A DNA stretch of 64,000 nucleotides, from assembly GCA_016720935.1 (NCBI GenBank), contig JADKJP010000006.1:1302001-1366000 (forward strand), written 5' to 3'. Positions 52,806-62,265 of the stretch are shown here, in pieces; position 1 is the first letter of the stretch, and every line of letters begins with the position of its first letter. The position numbers and the translations under genes are program-made. A model generated the notes under the pieces. It was not told the DNA's origin. It saw only the letters and a program-made list of their open reading frames with translations, and did not search any database. This stretch comes from Bacteroidota bacterium (GTDB lineage Bacteria > Bacteroidota > Bacteroidia > AKYH767-A > 2013-40CM-41-45).

Positions 52806-54005
52806 GTGAAAATTCTCCAGATCTGCCACCGTGTACCTTATCCTCCTCTTGACGGAGGAAATATTGCCATGCTCAACATGGCTAAATCGCTTGTCGCAGC
52901 CGGAGCGGAAGTTCACCAGTTCGCGCTGAATACAAAAAAGCATTATGTCAAACCGGAATCTTTTCCTGCTAATTTAAAAGAGTTGTTGCATTTCCAATGC
53001 GCTGATCTGGATACGCGTATCACCATCGGAGGAGCATTCAGTAATTTATTTAAAAAAGAATCGTATAATGTTGTGAGGTTTTTCAATGAGGAGATTGAAA
53101 AGACCCTTGCCTCTATTTTGCAAAAAGAAGATTTTGATGTGGTACAATTCGAAACACTATTTGCAACTCCCTATATTCCGGTTGTCAGAAAATATAGTCG
53201 GGCCAAAGTAAGTTTAAGAGCCCACAATGCTGAACACATTATTTGGGAAAGGCTTGCTGGTGCAGAAAAGAATGTATTAAAGAGAACTTATCTTAAATTT
53301 CTTTCCAGAAGGCTTAAAAAATACGAGCTGGAGATCCTTGATAAAATCGATTTTTTGATTCCTATCACGAAAGTTGACGAACAAATTTTTAAAGAACTTG
53401 GATACAGGAGGCCGGTTCTCAGTCTGCCACTTGGAGTTAATCTTGAAGATTATCCTATAAATAGGAAAACACGTGCTCCACTTTCTTTATTTCACCTCGG
53501 ATCTATGGACTGGCTGCCCAATATTGAAGGTGTAGAATGGTTCCTTGAGAAATGCTGGCCTGAAATACATTCCGCTTTCCCTGATTTAAAATTGTTTCTG
53601 GCCGGCAGAAATTTTCCGGAGTACATCCTCGAAGCCAACCTCCCTGGAGTATTCTGTGAAGGTCGTATTGAGAACGCGAACGCGTATATGTCTGACAAAC
53701 AAATTATGATTGTGCCACTGCTTTCAGGCAGCGGAATGCGCGTAAAAATTATTCAGGGAATGGCATTGGGTAAAACAATAATTTCAACAACAATAGGCGC
53801 TGAAGGAATCAATGCAGAATCCGGAAAAAATATTTTAATCGCGGATACACCTTTAGATTATTTTGAAACAATCAAAAAATGTCTGGATAATCCCGAAGCC
53901 TGCAGACAAATTGGAATTGCCGCACGTCAATTGGCGGAGGAAGAGTATTCCAATCTCTCAATCGGGAAAAAGCTCCTGAATTTTTACCGGGAAAAAATAA
54001 ATTAG
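52806..54005 (+). CDS. Glycosyltransferase family 4 protein
   Basis: 399 residues, GT-B fold. The N-terminal acceptor domain opens MKILQICHRVPYPPLDGGNI; the C-terminal domain has the nucleotide-sugar site LSGSGMRVKIIQGMALGKTI followed by ISTTIGAEGI. It would add a sugar in surface polysaccharide or lipid synthesis. GTG start 52806. Begins 23 bp after lptF and overlaps ribBA (opposite strand) by 4 bp. Confidence 0.9.
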   Translation: MKILQICHRVPYPPLDGGNIAMLNMAKSLVAAGAEVHQFALNTKKHYVKPESFPANLKELLHFQCADLDTRITIGGAFSNLFKKESYNVVRFFNEEIEKTLASILQKEDFDVVQFETLFATPYIPVVRKYSRAKVSLRAHNAEHIIWERLAGAEKNVLKRTYLKFLSRRLKKYELEILDKIDFLIPITKVDEQIFKELGYRRPVLSLPLGVNLEDYPINRKTRAPLSLFHLGSMDWLPNIEGVEWFLEKCWPEIHSAFPDLKLFLAGRNFPEYILEANLPGVFCEGRIENANAYMSDKQIMIVPLLSGSGMRVKIIQGMALGKTIISTTIGAEGINAESGKNILIADTPLDYFETIKKCLDNPEACRQIGIAARQLAEEEYSNLSIGKKLLNFYREKIN

Positions 54006-55216
54006 TCGTTATCGATTTTGATGGTATGCCCCATCTTATCCCGCTTGGTGATGAGATAGAGTTTGTTGTGCTTGTTTGATTTTATTTCAATCTGAACAAC
54101 TTCACTTATTTCCAAACCATATCCGATCAATCCTGCGCGTTTCTTTGGATTGTTTGTCATCAATCGCATTTTCGATACACCGAGATCACGAAGAATCTGC
54201 GCGCCGACACCGTAGTCTCTTTCATCTCCTTCGAAACCGAGTTCCAGATTGGCTTCAACAGTGTCTCTCCCCTGCTCCTGTAATTTGTATGCCTTCAATT
54301 TATTTAGCAGGCCGATTCCTCTGCCTTCCTGGTTCATATAAACAATCACACCTTTGCCTGCTTTTTCAATCATTTCCATTGCACAGTGCAATTGAGGACC
54401 GCAATCACATCGACAGGAACCAAAAATATCACCTGTGAGACAAGAGGAATGCACACGAACCAGTACAGCTTCATTTTTATTCCATGTACCCTTTACCAGT
54501 GCGAGATGCTCCTGACCGGTACTTACTTGTTTGTATGCATATAAATCAAAATCACCGTATGCAGTAGGCAATTTTACATCGACTTGTTTTTCGATAAGGC
54601 TTTCTGTCCGCAGTCGATACGCGATGAGATCTTCAATTGAAATAATCTTGAGTTTGAATTTCTCCGCGATCAGCATCAGATCCGGGAGTCTGGCCATGGT
54701 GCCATCAGCATTCATGATCTCAACAAGTGCTCCTCCGGGTTGAAGTCCTGCCAGTTTACTCAGATCAATAGTAGCTTCTGTATGTCCTGCGCGACGCAGC
54801 ACGCCGCCTTCTTTCGCTCTCAATGGAAAGATATGACCGGGTCGGGCAAGATCTTCGGGTTTTGTACTTGGGTCTACAAGCGCCTGAACTGTCTTAGAGC
54901 GATCGCTGGCAGAGATACCGGTGGATGTTCCATGTCCTAGCAAATCAACAGATACCGTAAACTGTGTTTCGTGGGAGGATGTATTTTGCTTCACCATCAG
55001 GTGCAAGTCGAGTTCGTTGCAACGTTGCTCGGTCAGAGCTACACAAATGAGCCCTTTTCCATGTGTTGCCATGAAATTAATCACTTCAGGAGTTACATTT
55101 TCAGCGGCAGCAATAAAATCACCTTCATTTTCCCGGTGAGCATCGTCAACTACAATAATAACTTTCCCCTCTTTGAGGTCCTGAACGGCCTCTTCAATCG
55201 TATTCAGTGTGAACAT
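54002..55216 (-). CDS. ribBA: RibBA, bifunctional riboflavin enzyme
   Basis: 404 residues. Domain 1 (about 1-205), 3,4-dihydroxy-2-butanone-4-phosphate synthase: VDDAHRENEGDFIAAAENVT, GHIFPLRAKEGGVLRRAGHT. Domain 2 (about 210-400), GTP cyclohydrolase II: zinc cysteines in SCLTGDIFGSCRCDCGPQL and RGIGLLNKLKAYKLQ. It gives both precursors of lumazine. No FMN riboswitch is seen in the short leader. Its 3' end overlaps the glycosyltransferase stop codon. Confidence 0.96.
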   Translation of the reverse strand: MFTLNTIEEAVQDLKEGKVIIVVDDAHRENEGDFIAAAENVTPEVINFMATHGKGLICVALTEQRCNELDLHLMVKQNTSSHETQFTVSVDLLGHGTSTGISASDRSKTVQALVDPSTKPEDLARPGHIFPLRAKEGGVLRRAGHTEATIDLSKLAGLQPGGALVEIMNADGTMARLPDLMLIAEKFKLKIISIEDLIAYRLRTESLIEKQVDVKLPTAYGDFDLYAYKQVSTGQEHLALVKGTWNKNEAVLVRVHSSCLTGDIFGSCRCDCGPQLHCAMEMIEKAGKGVIVYMNQEGRGIGLLNKLKAYKLQEQGRDTVEANLELGFEGDERDYGVGAQILRDLGVSKMRLMTNNPKKRAGLIGYGLEISEVVQIEIKSNKHNKLYLITKRDKMGHTIKIDND

Positions 55217-55245
55217 AGCATTGAAATTGTATTCCTGATAGGCTG

Positions 55246-55253
55246 CAAATTTA
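55246..55253 (-). promoter_or_regulatory. -7 element of ribBA
   Basis: Minus strand TAAATTTG followed by CAGCC, exact for TAnnTTTG; start of transcription near 55239, 23 nt before the ATG. No good -33 TTTG. Confidence 0.5.
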
Positions 55254-55506
55254 CAAAAGTTTAAGGGAATGAACTAAAAGGAAGCAATTCATGACGAATT
55301 TCATGATATTTCAATTTTGATTACAGCTGCATCATGAAGAAAATCAATAAATCCGTCTTGAATTAGGCCTTTTCATTCATTTTTCAGTCACCAGTTCAGA
55401 TCTTTCTTACGATGGTAAGGAATGGATCATTTGCGACAACACTTCCTTTCCCAATCGCTGTATCATTGTTTCATAAACCTCCCTAAACAAGCGTATGGTT
55501 TAACTC

Positions 55507-55524
55507 TCAACCCCGTAAGGTTGA
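55507..55524 (+). other. Hairpin 1, loop CCGTAA
   Basis: 6-bp stem (55507-55512 with 55519-55524), loop CCGTAA. Confidence 0.6.
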
Positions 55525-55528
55525 CTTC

Positions 55529-55570
55529 AAACGCCACTCAAGCCCCGTAAGGCTTAGTGGCGTTTGTTCA
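55529..55570 (+). terminator. Hairpin 2, loop CCGTAA, terminator-like
   Basis: 15-bp stem with one bulged C (55529-55544 with 55551-55565), loop CCGTAA, then a weak T-rich tract. Confidence 0.6.
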
Positions 55571-55860
55571 TTTAAAATATTTCCTGATCTCCTTTTGAAT
55601 CATGCTTTGTCGAATTACAATCCAGGAGTTTTTTTTGTGCCAATTTATAATCAGAAGAAAATATTTATTCCGTATTTATAAAAACAAATCATTGAAAACC
55701 AATTCACACACTTTTTATGTAAGAAATTTAAAAAATCTGAACACACGCATGCTTCCTGTTGAATTATCATTGTTCAGTAAACACAAACAAAAACACAAAC
55801 CTCTAAACTGTACACGAATGGTCAAACACTGATCGAAACCTTAACGGTCGACATCAACAC

Positions 55861-55894
55861 AAACCGCGCCCCGTAAGGCGCGGTTTTGTTTTTT
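55861..55894 (+). terminator. Hairpin 3, loop CCGTAA, strong plus-strand terminator
   Basis: Perfect 10-bp GC-rich stem (55861-55870 with 55877-55886), loop CCGTAA, then TGT6. The T tract exists only on the plus strand, although the nearest gene (tamB) is on the minus strand. Confidence 0.75.
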
Positions 55895-55929
55895 AATACA
55901 TTGAATGATTAAAAACTGAAATGAGTTTC

Positions 55930-58900
55930 TCATTCAGAAACAGGAGGCTCGGTGACCTCCGGCTTTTTCATCAGGTGAAGACGGATCAACAGATCTTTCA
56001 GGGAATTAAATTCCTGTCTGTAAAAAACACCGAATCCCTGAGTATACGGTGAAGTATAATTGATCAGGTTATCGTTGTTGGAACGGTTAAAGCCTTTCAA
56101 ACGGAAACGGCCGTCTTCATTCACTTTGTATTCCGCGTAAAAGTCACCCACGACGTTGCTGTTGCTGTTGCTTTGTGTAGCCGCATTGTTTGAATATCCA
56201 ATATTTCCTTCAACGGTGAGGCGATCATTGAAAAGTGACTTGGAGAACATCAACTGGATTTCCTCTTTACTGTAAGTATCCTTCGCTCTGTAATTGAAAC
56301 CGATATTTACATTTTTACTTACCTGGGAAAGCCAGTTACTTACCTGGTTGCTTAACAATTCACTTGCACTGGCACCCGCGCCTGATCCGGCGTCAAAACC
56401 GGCTGTAGCCACTCCGGTTCCCGAAGGTGAAATGAATTGATTGAAGACAAGCAAGCCAAACATTTGCTTGTTGATTTCCTGCTCTGAATTGAGAATACTC
56501 CGTATATAGGTTTGTTCTGTTGCGTCCACTCCCCTGACATTAATTTCATAATTGATGGTTGGGTTCATGAGTTTATTGGTGAGCAACAATCGAAGATCAA
56601 CTGGTATGCGTCGCTTGTAGGTACTATCCGGAATGATTTTATAGAGTGAAGACGTATACACCACATACACGGCAGACAAATCTACAGTCGCATCGTAGGG
56701 GTTTCCTGCCCAGGTGATTCGGCTTCCTCTGTCAACAATAAATTTTTTATTGATGAGGTTTTGGAGTGTGAACAGGTATTCACCTTTGTCAATTGAATAG
56801 GTTCCATACATATTAAAATTTCCGGCAGTATTGATATCCATTCGGATACTCCCTGTTCCGGATCCTGTAATTACGTCACCAATTTTTTCATCAAAAATAA
56901 TGTTGATGACCGCTGTCGGATTCATATCCAGGTTCATGTTTAATTTTACACCTGAAAGATTCACAAGTTTGTGTATTTCTATCTCATCATCATCTTTCTT
57001 TTTTGTTTTATCAATGAATGTGATGAAATCACTCTGGCTTACGTCGCTGGTACTGTTTAATGGTATATTCAGTACAGTTCCTTTTTCAGGACTCAGGTTG
57101 ATGTCCATGTTCATATTTTCGATAGCGCCATAAAAATGCGCATAACCTGAAACAAAAGCGGTTCCATAATAAAGAGAATTTTGAGCCGCATTGGTATTCA
57201 ACATTTGTAATTTCCGGGGGCGTACTGTGACATCGAATAAAAATCTGGAAAAATAATCATGTGTAATTTTCCCGCTGACATCCGCTTCATTGTTGTATTT
57301 GTCAACGATTTTCATCCCGCTCAGATCAAATATATTTTTACGCACTTTTACCTGGCTTGTAAAACTATATCTGGTATTGAGATAATCGACTACACACGAT
57401 GCTCTGGAAAAATCCACGGTACCTTCAAATACTGGTTTTTTCAATGTGCCGGTTAAGGTAAGATCAGTTGTCACCTTTCCATTCACTTCGGACATGATAC
57501 CGGTCAAATAGCGTTCGATTGTATGTAAATAAAAGTTGTTGAGCTTCACCGTGAAATCCAGGTTATCTTCTTCCCGTGCAGCATAATAATTTCCACGAAT
57601 GTCGATTACTTTTGCTGAACCTCTGGTCACACCAATGTTCGCAACAACGATTTTTTGCTCTGAATTGTAGCGTGAAATAATGGAAGCGACACCCAGAGTA
57701 TCGTGATTAATGCTTAGATCAGAAATGCGAAGATCTGTTTCCATCTGCGCGTTCTTTTTCGCGTTACTGAGATAAGCATTTCCGTTGATGACGCCTCCCA
57801 AAACCACTTCACTTTGTTGGAGGAATGGATTCAGGTTATCGAGACTGAAATTTGAAAATTCCAATGCCAGATTTTGAGAGATCGAATCACCAATAATTCC
57901 TTCAATCTTTACCTCTTCATTTTGCTTACTGAAATTCAGATGATGTACAACAATGGATGAGCTGTCGAAAATGATTTTATTGTCAGGATCCAGATTCCAG
58001 GGTTGGTTTTGAAGAACGATACGGGAAGAATCGAAATGCATATCAAACCGGTTCGCTGAATAGAAATCGAAAGAACCTCTCAACCTTGCGCGGTTGGGCA
58101 GGGTGTCAGCATCTGCAAGTCGCAGGAGATAGGATAAATGATTGTTCTTCGCATCAGCGATCAGATTCAAACCGGGAAGAGAGCTGCTATCCGCCAAACT
58201 TACTTTGTCTGAATTTGCTTCGACTTTCATTGTTTGAGCATCCGCGCTTAAATTGATGTTATTACCATGGAAAAAGAATTTTCCATAGCGTATCTCCGGG
58301 CTGGAAAATTTCAAATGAAAGGAACCTTTCAATGAATTGATATCACCGTTGAGGCTGGTAAGCGGATCAAAGGTCCAGGAAGGGAGAAAATTTTCAGTGA
58401 TTACAGACATGTTTTTAACATGAATGAAAAAACTGAAATTCTGATCATCAGGATTTTTTTTGAGAGGTAATACGACTGAAGGCAAATACCGTGGAAGAAT
58501 TTCTTTGAATGCATCCGCGAGAGTTGCCAATTCGTATTTACCTGAAACTTCACCATCCAGGAAATCTGATTTCAGTTCAATGCGTTTATCTCCACTTTCT
58601 AATTTTTGAGCATTCAGATAGACATTTCCGATCCGATACATCTTTTTATCGACAAGCAGAAAAGTGTTTTTGATTTCGACAATCCCTTCAAGATTATCCA
58701 GTTTATTTCCTTTGAAGTGTGAGGAAATAGAAGTTTGCAAAATATTTTCTCCCGGGATATTGATGAGATGTAATGTGTCGAGTCCTGCATGACGGATCTC
58801 TGCTGTAAAATTGAATACCGGAAGTTTGGCCCTGAAATCGATGGATCCGGTGAAGTCCATATCGAGATTAGGATCCCTCACTCCTACTGTTCCATTGAAG

Positions 58901-60396
58901 AGTTTTTTTGCAATCTCACCATCCACCTTGATATTTCTGTAGTTGTAATTTTTAAATTCAATGGATTCAACGGTTCCTGTCATCCTTGCATCCACATCAT
59001 TCAATCGCAAACCCTTTCCTTTAATATCCGCATTGAATGTGATTTTTCCGATATCTTTTAATAAAGCAATTTTCCCAACATCAAATTCATGTGCCGCAAG
59101 GTGACCACTATACACTGAAACTTTTGATTTTGGATCGTATTTTAAATTGATATCCGAATTGATATATCCCAGCTCTGTATTGATATTTCCATAGGCGACA
59201 AAGTCGCTGAAGAAGCCGGTGAATTTTCCTTTGAAAATAACTTCACCAAGGGATTCGAGGTTCTCAGGAACTTCTACAAAATTATTCTCATTGAATGGCG
59301 GCAAAGGAATAGATGCGATGTCTTTTCGATTGGTACGAATTTCTTCAGCCTGAATATCCATATACGTTTCTTCGATATAAGGCAGTCCGGACATGGAAAT
59401 ATTTCCTTTGAAATAAGAAGTGTTGCCAAATTTCAGTGTTACATTTTTTCCTTTGAATCGATTCACTGTTCCTTTAAAATTCCCGTCAATCAAAACGGAA
59501 TCATCCATACCCCACAAGTCGTGAGCGAAGTATGCGATATCCTTAAACGATACTTTGGAATTGTGAAAATCAGATTTCCATTGAATACGGCTTGTGAATT
59601 CGTCAAAATCCGGGAAACTGTCGTAATCGAAAGTCAGGTCACCCTTAATGTCCGTGTGTGGAGAACGGATAACCAGATTTTCGAGTCGGATCTGATCGGA
59701 AGAGACTTTTGCTTTTGCCTGGAATTCATCAACAATAAAACCACTTTGGTCGCGAAAACGGAGATTATGAACAGTGGTGAAAATAGAATCATTGACAAAG
59801 GAAATATCACTGAGTTGACCGTTTATCCCGTCAAGGGACAGGTTTGAAAATTCTACTCCAACCGGTGAAAGGGTATCGTTCTGATTGCTGTTGATGAAAC
59901 GGACCTCTTTGAGTGACAATTCTGCAACACTCAATTTCCAGGGTTTCGCAGTAGTATCGGTTGGAGAAGATGATGAAAAATAATCCGTAAGAAAATGCAG
60001 GTTGTCATGAGCTTCACCTTTGTAGTGAACAAGTCTGAACAGCGTATTTTCAAGGCTTAACTTATTTACAGCAAGGATTTTCTTTTCAGTACTGAGGTCT
60101 TTAAGGGTGATAGAAATCCTACCGGCATAAATCAGGGTATCCTGATGTTGATCTTCCACATAAACGCCTTCCAGGTTGATGCTTTGTACAAATTGAATAC
60201 TCACCCGGTCGATCGTGATCTTTGTATTCAGTTCACCGGAAAGATATGCTGCCAGCCGATTGGCAATCCAGGTCTGGGATGAATCGAACTGAAGAGCTAA
60301 AAAGAGTCCGCCCAGGGATAATAATACGATCCCCAGAATCCAAAGTAAGATGCGACCGGCTTTTTTGATATTTTTGAGGCTTGAAAAGGTAATAAT
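55930..60396 (-). CDS. tamB: TamB, translocation and assembly module
   Basis: About 1488 residues. An N-terminal membrane anchor (SLKNIKKAGRILLWILGIVL) precedes a very long beta-taco of AsmA/TamB repeats; the last 400 residues are the TamB (DUF490) domain (AGNPYDATVDLSAVYVVYTS, INYEINVRGVDATEQTYIRS, GLLVFNQFISPSG, VEGNIGYS). TamB links inner and outer membrane and helps insert barrel proteins or move phospholipids. The first GTG (60204) lies downstream of the anchor. In frame upstream there is no ATG, GTG or TTG before the stop at 60397-60399, so initiation at ATT 60394-60396 (or CTG) is inferred; a frameshift in the T6 run at 60361-60366 is the alternative. It is divergent from tsaD, as in related genomes. 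Confidence 0.9.
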   Translation of the reverse strand: MITFSSLKNIKKAGRILLWILGIVLLSLGGLFLALQFDSSQTWIANRLAAYLSGELNTKITIDRVSIQFVQSINLEGVYVEDQHQDTLIYAGRISITLKDLSTEKKILAVNKLSLENTLFRLVHYKGEAHDNLHFLTDYFSSSSPTDTTAKPWKLSVAELSLKEVRFINSNQNDTLSPVGVEFSNLSLDGINGQLSDISFVNDSIFTTVHNLRFRDQSGFIVDEFQAKAKVSSDQIRLENLVIRSPHTDIKGDLTFDYDSFPDFDEFTSRIQWKSDFHNSKVSFKDIAYFAHDLWGMDDSVLIDGNFKGTVNRFKGKNVTLKFGNTSYFKGNISMSGLPYIEETYMDIQAEEIRTNRKDIASIPLPPFNENNFVEVPENLESLGEVIFKGKFTGFFSDFVAYGNINTELGYINSDINLKYDPKSKVSVYSGHLAAHEFDVGKIALLKDIGKITFNADIKGKGLRLNDVDARMTGTVESIEFKNYNYRNIKVDGEIAKKLFNGTVGVRDPNLDMDFTGSIDFRAKLPVFNFTAEIRHAGLDTLHLINIPGENILQTSISSHFKGNKLDNLEGIVEIKNTFLLVDKKMYRIGNVYLNAQKLESGDKRIELKSDFLDGEVSGKYELATLADAFKEILPRYLPSVVLPLKKNPDDQNFSFFIHVKNMSVITENFLPSWTFDPLTSLNGDINSLKGSFHLKFSSPEIRYGKFFFHGNNINLSADAQTMKVEANSDKVSLADSSSLPGLNLIADAKNNHLSYLLRLADADTLPNRARLRGSFDFYSANRFDMHFDSSRIVLQNQPWNLDPDNKIIFDSSSIVVHHLNFSKQNEEVKIEGIIGDSISQNLALEFSNFSLDNLNPFLQQSEVVLGGVINGNAYLSNAKKNAQMETDLRISDLSINHDTLGVASIISRYNSEQKIVVANIGVTRGSAKVIDIRGNYYAAREEDNLDFTVKLNNFYLHTIERYLTGIMSEVNGKVTTDLTLTGTLKKPVFEGTVDFSRASCVVDYLNTRYSFTSQVKVRKNIFDLSGMKIVDKYNNEADVSGKITHDYFSRFLFDVTVRPRKLQMLNTNAAQNSLYYGTAFVSGYAHFYGAIENMNMDINLSPEKGTVLNIPLNSTSDVSQSDFITFIDKTKKKDDDEIEIHKLVNLSGVKLNMNLDMNPTAVINIIFDEKIGDVITGSGTGSIRMDINTAGNFNMYGTYSIDKGEYLFTLQNLINKKFIVDRGSRITWAGNPYDATVDLSAVYVVYTSSLYKIIPDSTYKRRIPVDLRLLLTNKLMNPTINYEINVRGVDATEQTYIRSILNSEQEINKQMFGLLVFNQFISPSGTGVATAGFDAGSGAGASASELLSNQVSNWLSQVSKNVNIGFNYRAKDTYSKEEIQLMFSKSLFNDRLTVEGNIGYSNNAATQSNSNSNVVGDFYAEYKVNEDGRFRLKGFNRSNNDNLINYTSPYTQGFGVFYRQEFNSLKDLLIRLHLMKKPEVTEPPVSE

Positions 60397-60413
60397 TCAG
60401 CAATCTTCGTACC

Positions 60414-61445
60414 GTGAATCCTAATCCTGTTTATATCCTTGGCATAGAATCATCCTGTGATGAAACATCCGCGGCTGTGTTGATGAACGACCGGGAGCTT
60501 TCAAATGTTGTTGCCAATCAAACACTTATTCACGAATACTATGGCGGAGTGGTTCCTGAACTTGCATCGCGTGCCCATCAGCAAAAGATTATTCCTGTAG
60601 TTGAGGAGGCTCTCCGACAGGCAAATATAACCAAAAACCAACTGAATGCCGTTGCCTTTACAAGAGGCCCGGGTTTGATGGGTGCTTTACTGGTAGGCGT
60701 GTCTTTTTCAAAAGCTTTCTCGCTGGGACTGGGGATTCCGATGATTGATGTCAATCACATGCAAGGACATGTACTTGCTCATTTCATTCAGTCAGAAACC
60801 AGTCAAAAAAGAACCCCGGAATTTCCGTTTTTATGTCTGACGGTATCCGGTGGTCACACACAAATTGTGAAGGTCAATGATTATCTGAGTATGGATATTC
60901 TCGGGGAAACCCAGGATGATGCTGCAGGAGAAGCTTTTGATAAAGCTGCAAAGATTATGGGTCTTCCTTATCCCGGTGGTCCCATGATTGATCGTTTGGC
61001 AAAAGAAGGCAATCCTCAACGTTTTGCATTTCCACATCCTCAAATGCCGGGATTGAGTTTTAGTTTCAGTGGACTAAAGACTTCATTTCTTTACTTCATC
61101 AGAGATCAGATGCAATCCGATCCGGATTTCATTGAAAAGAACAAGGCAGATATCGCTGCGAGCATCCAGTACACTATTGTGAATATTCTGCTAGAGAAAT
61201 TAAAAAGAGCATCACGCGAGACCGGGATCCGGCAAATTGCGATAGCAGGAGGAGTCAGTGCGAACCAGGGGTTACGGAATGCGCTGATGAATCTTCAGGA
61301 AAAATTGAATTGGGAAGTTTTTATTCCTCCATTTTCATATTGCACAGATAATGCGGCGATGATCGCAATGGTTGGTTACCGGAAATTCCTTGCCGGTGAT
61401 TTCACAAATCAGGATATTGCTCCGCTTGCACGGATGCCATTTTAA
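60414..61445 (+). CDS. tsaD: TsaD, tRNA threonylcarbamoyl transferase subunit
   Basis: 343 residues. It transfers the threonylcarbamoyl group to A37 of ANN-decoding tRNAs with TsaB and TsaE. Seen: ILGIESSCDETSAAVL, metal ligands His115 and His119 in DVNHMQGHVLAHF, SGGHTQIV, DDAAGEAFDKAAK and the C-terminal CTDNAAMIAMVGY with Asp. GTG start 60414 is close to the family N-terminus. Only 17 bp separate it from the proposed tamB start. Confidence 0.97.
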   Translation: MNPNPVYILGIESSCDETSAAVLMNDRELSNVVANQTLIHEYYGGVVPELASRAHQQKIIPVVEEALRQANITKNQLNAVAFTRGPGLMGALLVGVSFSKAFSLGLGIPMIDVNHMQGHVLAHFIQSETSQKRTPEFPFLCLTVSGGHTQIVKVNDYLSMDILGETQDDAAGEAFDKAAKIMGLPYPGGPMIDRLAKEGNPQRFAFPHPQMPGLSFSFSGLKTSFLYFIRDQMQSDPDFIEKNKADIAASIQYTIVNILLEKLKRASRETGIRQIAIAGGVSANQGLRNALMNLQEKLNWEVFIPPFSYCTDNAAMIAMVGYRKFLAGDFTNQDIAPLARMPF

Positions 61446-61482
61446 GGGCTTTGATTGTATTTAAAACAGAAAAATCTTCATC

Positions 61483-62169
61483 ATGATTAAACGGTACACT
61501 TTATTGTATTTTCTCATACTTGTTTCCGGTTGTACTCAGAAAAAAAGTAATCCGGAACAAAAAATGGTGGTCGAGTTAGATCCCAAAACTGCATCACATC
61601 AATTTTTGTATGGCTTGTGGAGTCTTGACAAAGACAGCATTTTGAACAATGAAGGATATCTTTTTAATACTGATGGCAGTTTTAGTCTTGTCGCAAGTGA
61701 ACTGAATGGGAATTGGGAATTTAAAGGAAGCGACAGTCTTGTCCTTACTTTCAACACCATGACCAGAGGAAGTCAGACTGAAGTGTTTGCTGTGGATACA
61801 ATAACTGTTGACAAACTGATCATCTCAAAGCAGGATGTCAAGCATTCTTTCAGAATGGTACCATTCGGAAAGAATTCTGAAGGCATCGTTTTATCCGGTT
61901 TTATGGGCACCATTGCTCCCGGTGTAATAAAAGAGTACACATTCAATCTTCAATCTGCCAAACAGATCAAACTGGAATTGGTCACTAAGGAGACGGGAAT
62001 TGATTTTCAATTTTTTGACGGTGAACATGAAATCACCAGTGTTCCAGTAAAAAGCTGGGAAGGTATCATCGTCCGTGGTGGTTCTTACCGGGTTTTAATT
62101 TCACGATCAAGCAAAGGAGCTTTATCTGATGAAGCTGCTGATTTCAACCTAAAGGTCATTGGCTATTAA
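61483..62169 (+). CDS. Lipocalin-like lipoprotein
   Basis: 228 residues. Lipoprotein signal (LLYFLILVSGCTQKK, Cys16). The region LYGLWSLDKDSILNNEGYLF ... GNWEFKGSDSLVLTFNTMTR (about 45-120) has the spacing of lipocalin-like Bacteroidota domains; the second half (about 128-225) is beta-rich with KEYTFNLQSAKQIKLELVTK. The fold call is tentative. It may be co-transcribed with tsaD (37 bp gap). Confidence 0.75.
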   Translation: MIKRYTLLYFLILVSGCTQKKSNPEQKMVVELDPKTASHQFLYGLWSLDKDSILNNEGYLFNTDGSFSLVASELNGNWEFKGSDSLVLTFNTMTRGSQTEVFAVDTITVDKLIISKQDVKHSFRMVPFGKNSEGIVLSGFMGTIAPGVIKEYTFNLQSAKQIKLELVTKETGIDFQFFDGEHEITSVPVKSWEGIIVRGGSYRVLISRSSKGALSDEAADFNLKVIGY

Positions 62170-62202
62170 TTTTTTACAAGTTATTCCGTGTCTTCAGGAA
62201 AT

Positions 62203-62240
62203 AAAAAAAAGTTCCCCACCATGGTGAGGAACCTTTTAAT
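62203..62240. terminator. Bidirectional terminator (lipoprotein / fasciclin)
   Basis: 10-bp stem with one C-A mismatch (62211-62220 with 62223-62232), A8 on the left, T4 on the right. Confidence 0.7.
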
Positions 62241-62265
62241 AAACACAAACCTGATAATAATCGAT

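Larger units (their letters stand above)
55254..55929. other. Non-coding stretch with three CCGTAA-loop hairpins
   Basis: No gene is supported between ribBA and tamB. It contains three hairpins with the same loop (listed separately). On the plus strand the last one is followed by a T tract, so it looks like the end of a rightward transcript, but no gene on that strand leads into it. A small RNA is a reasonable inference. Confidence 0.5.

Noticed and set aside
55602..55832. A 76-residue open frame between the CCGTAA hairpins
   Set aside because: Composition is that of AT-rich non-coding DNA, no family resemblance, no promoter or start context; a small RNA or spacer is more likely.
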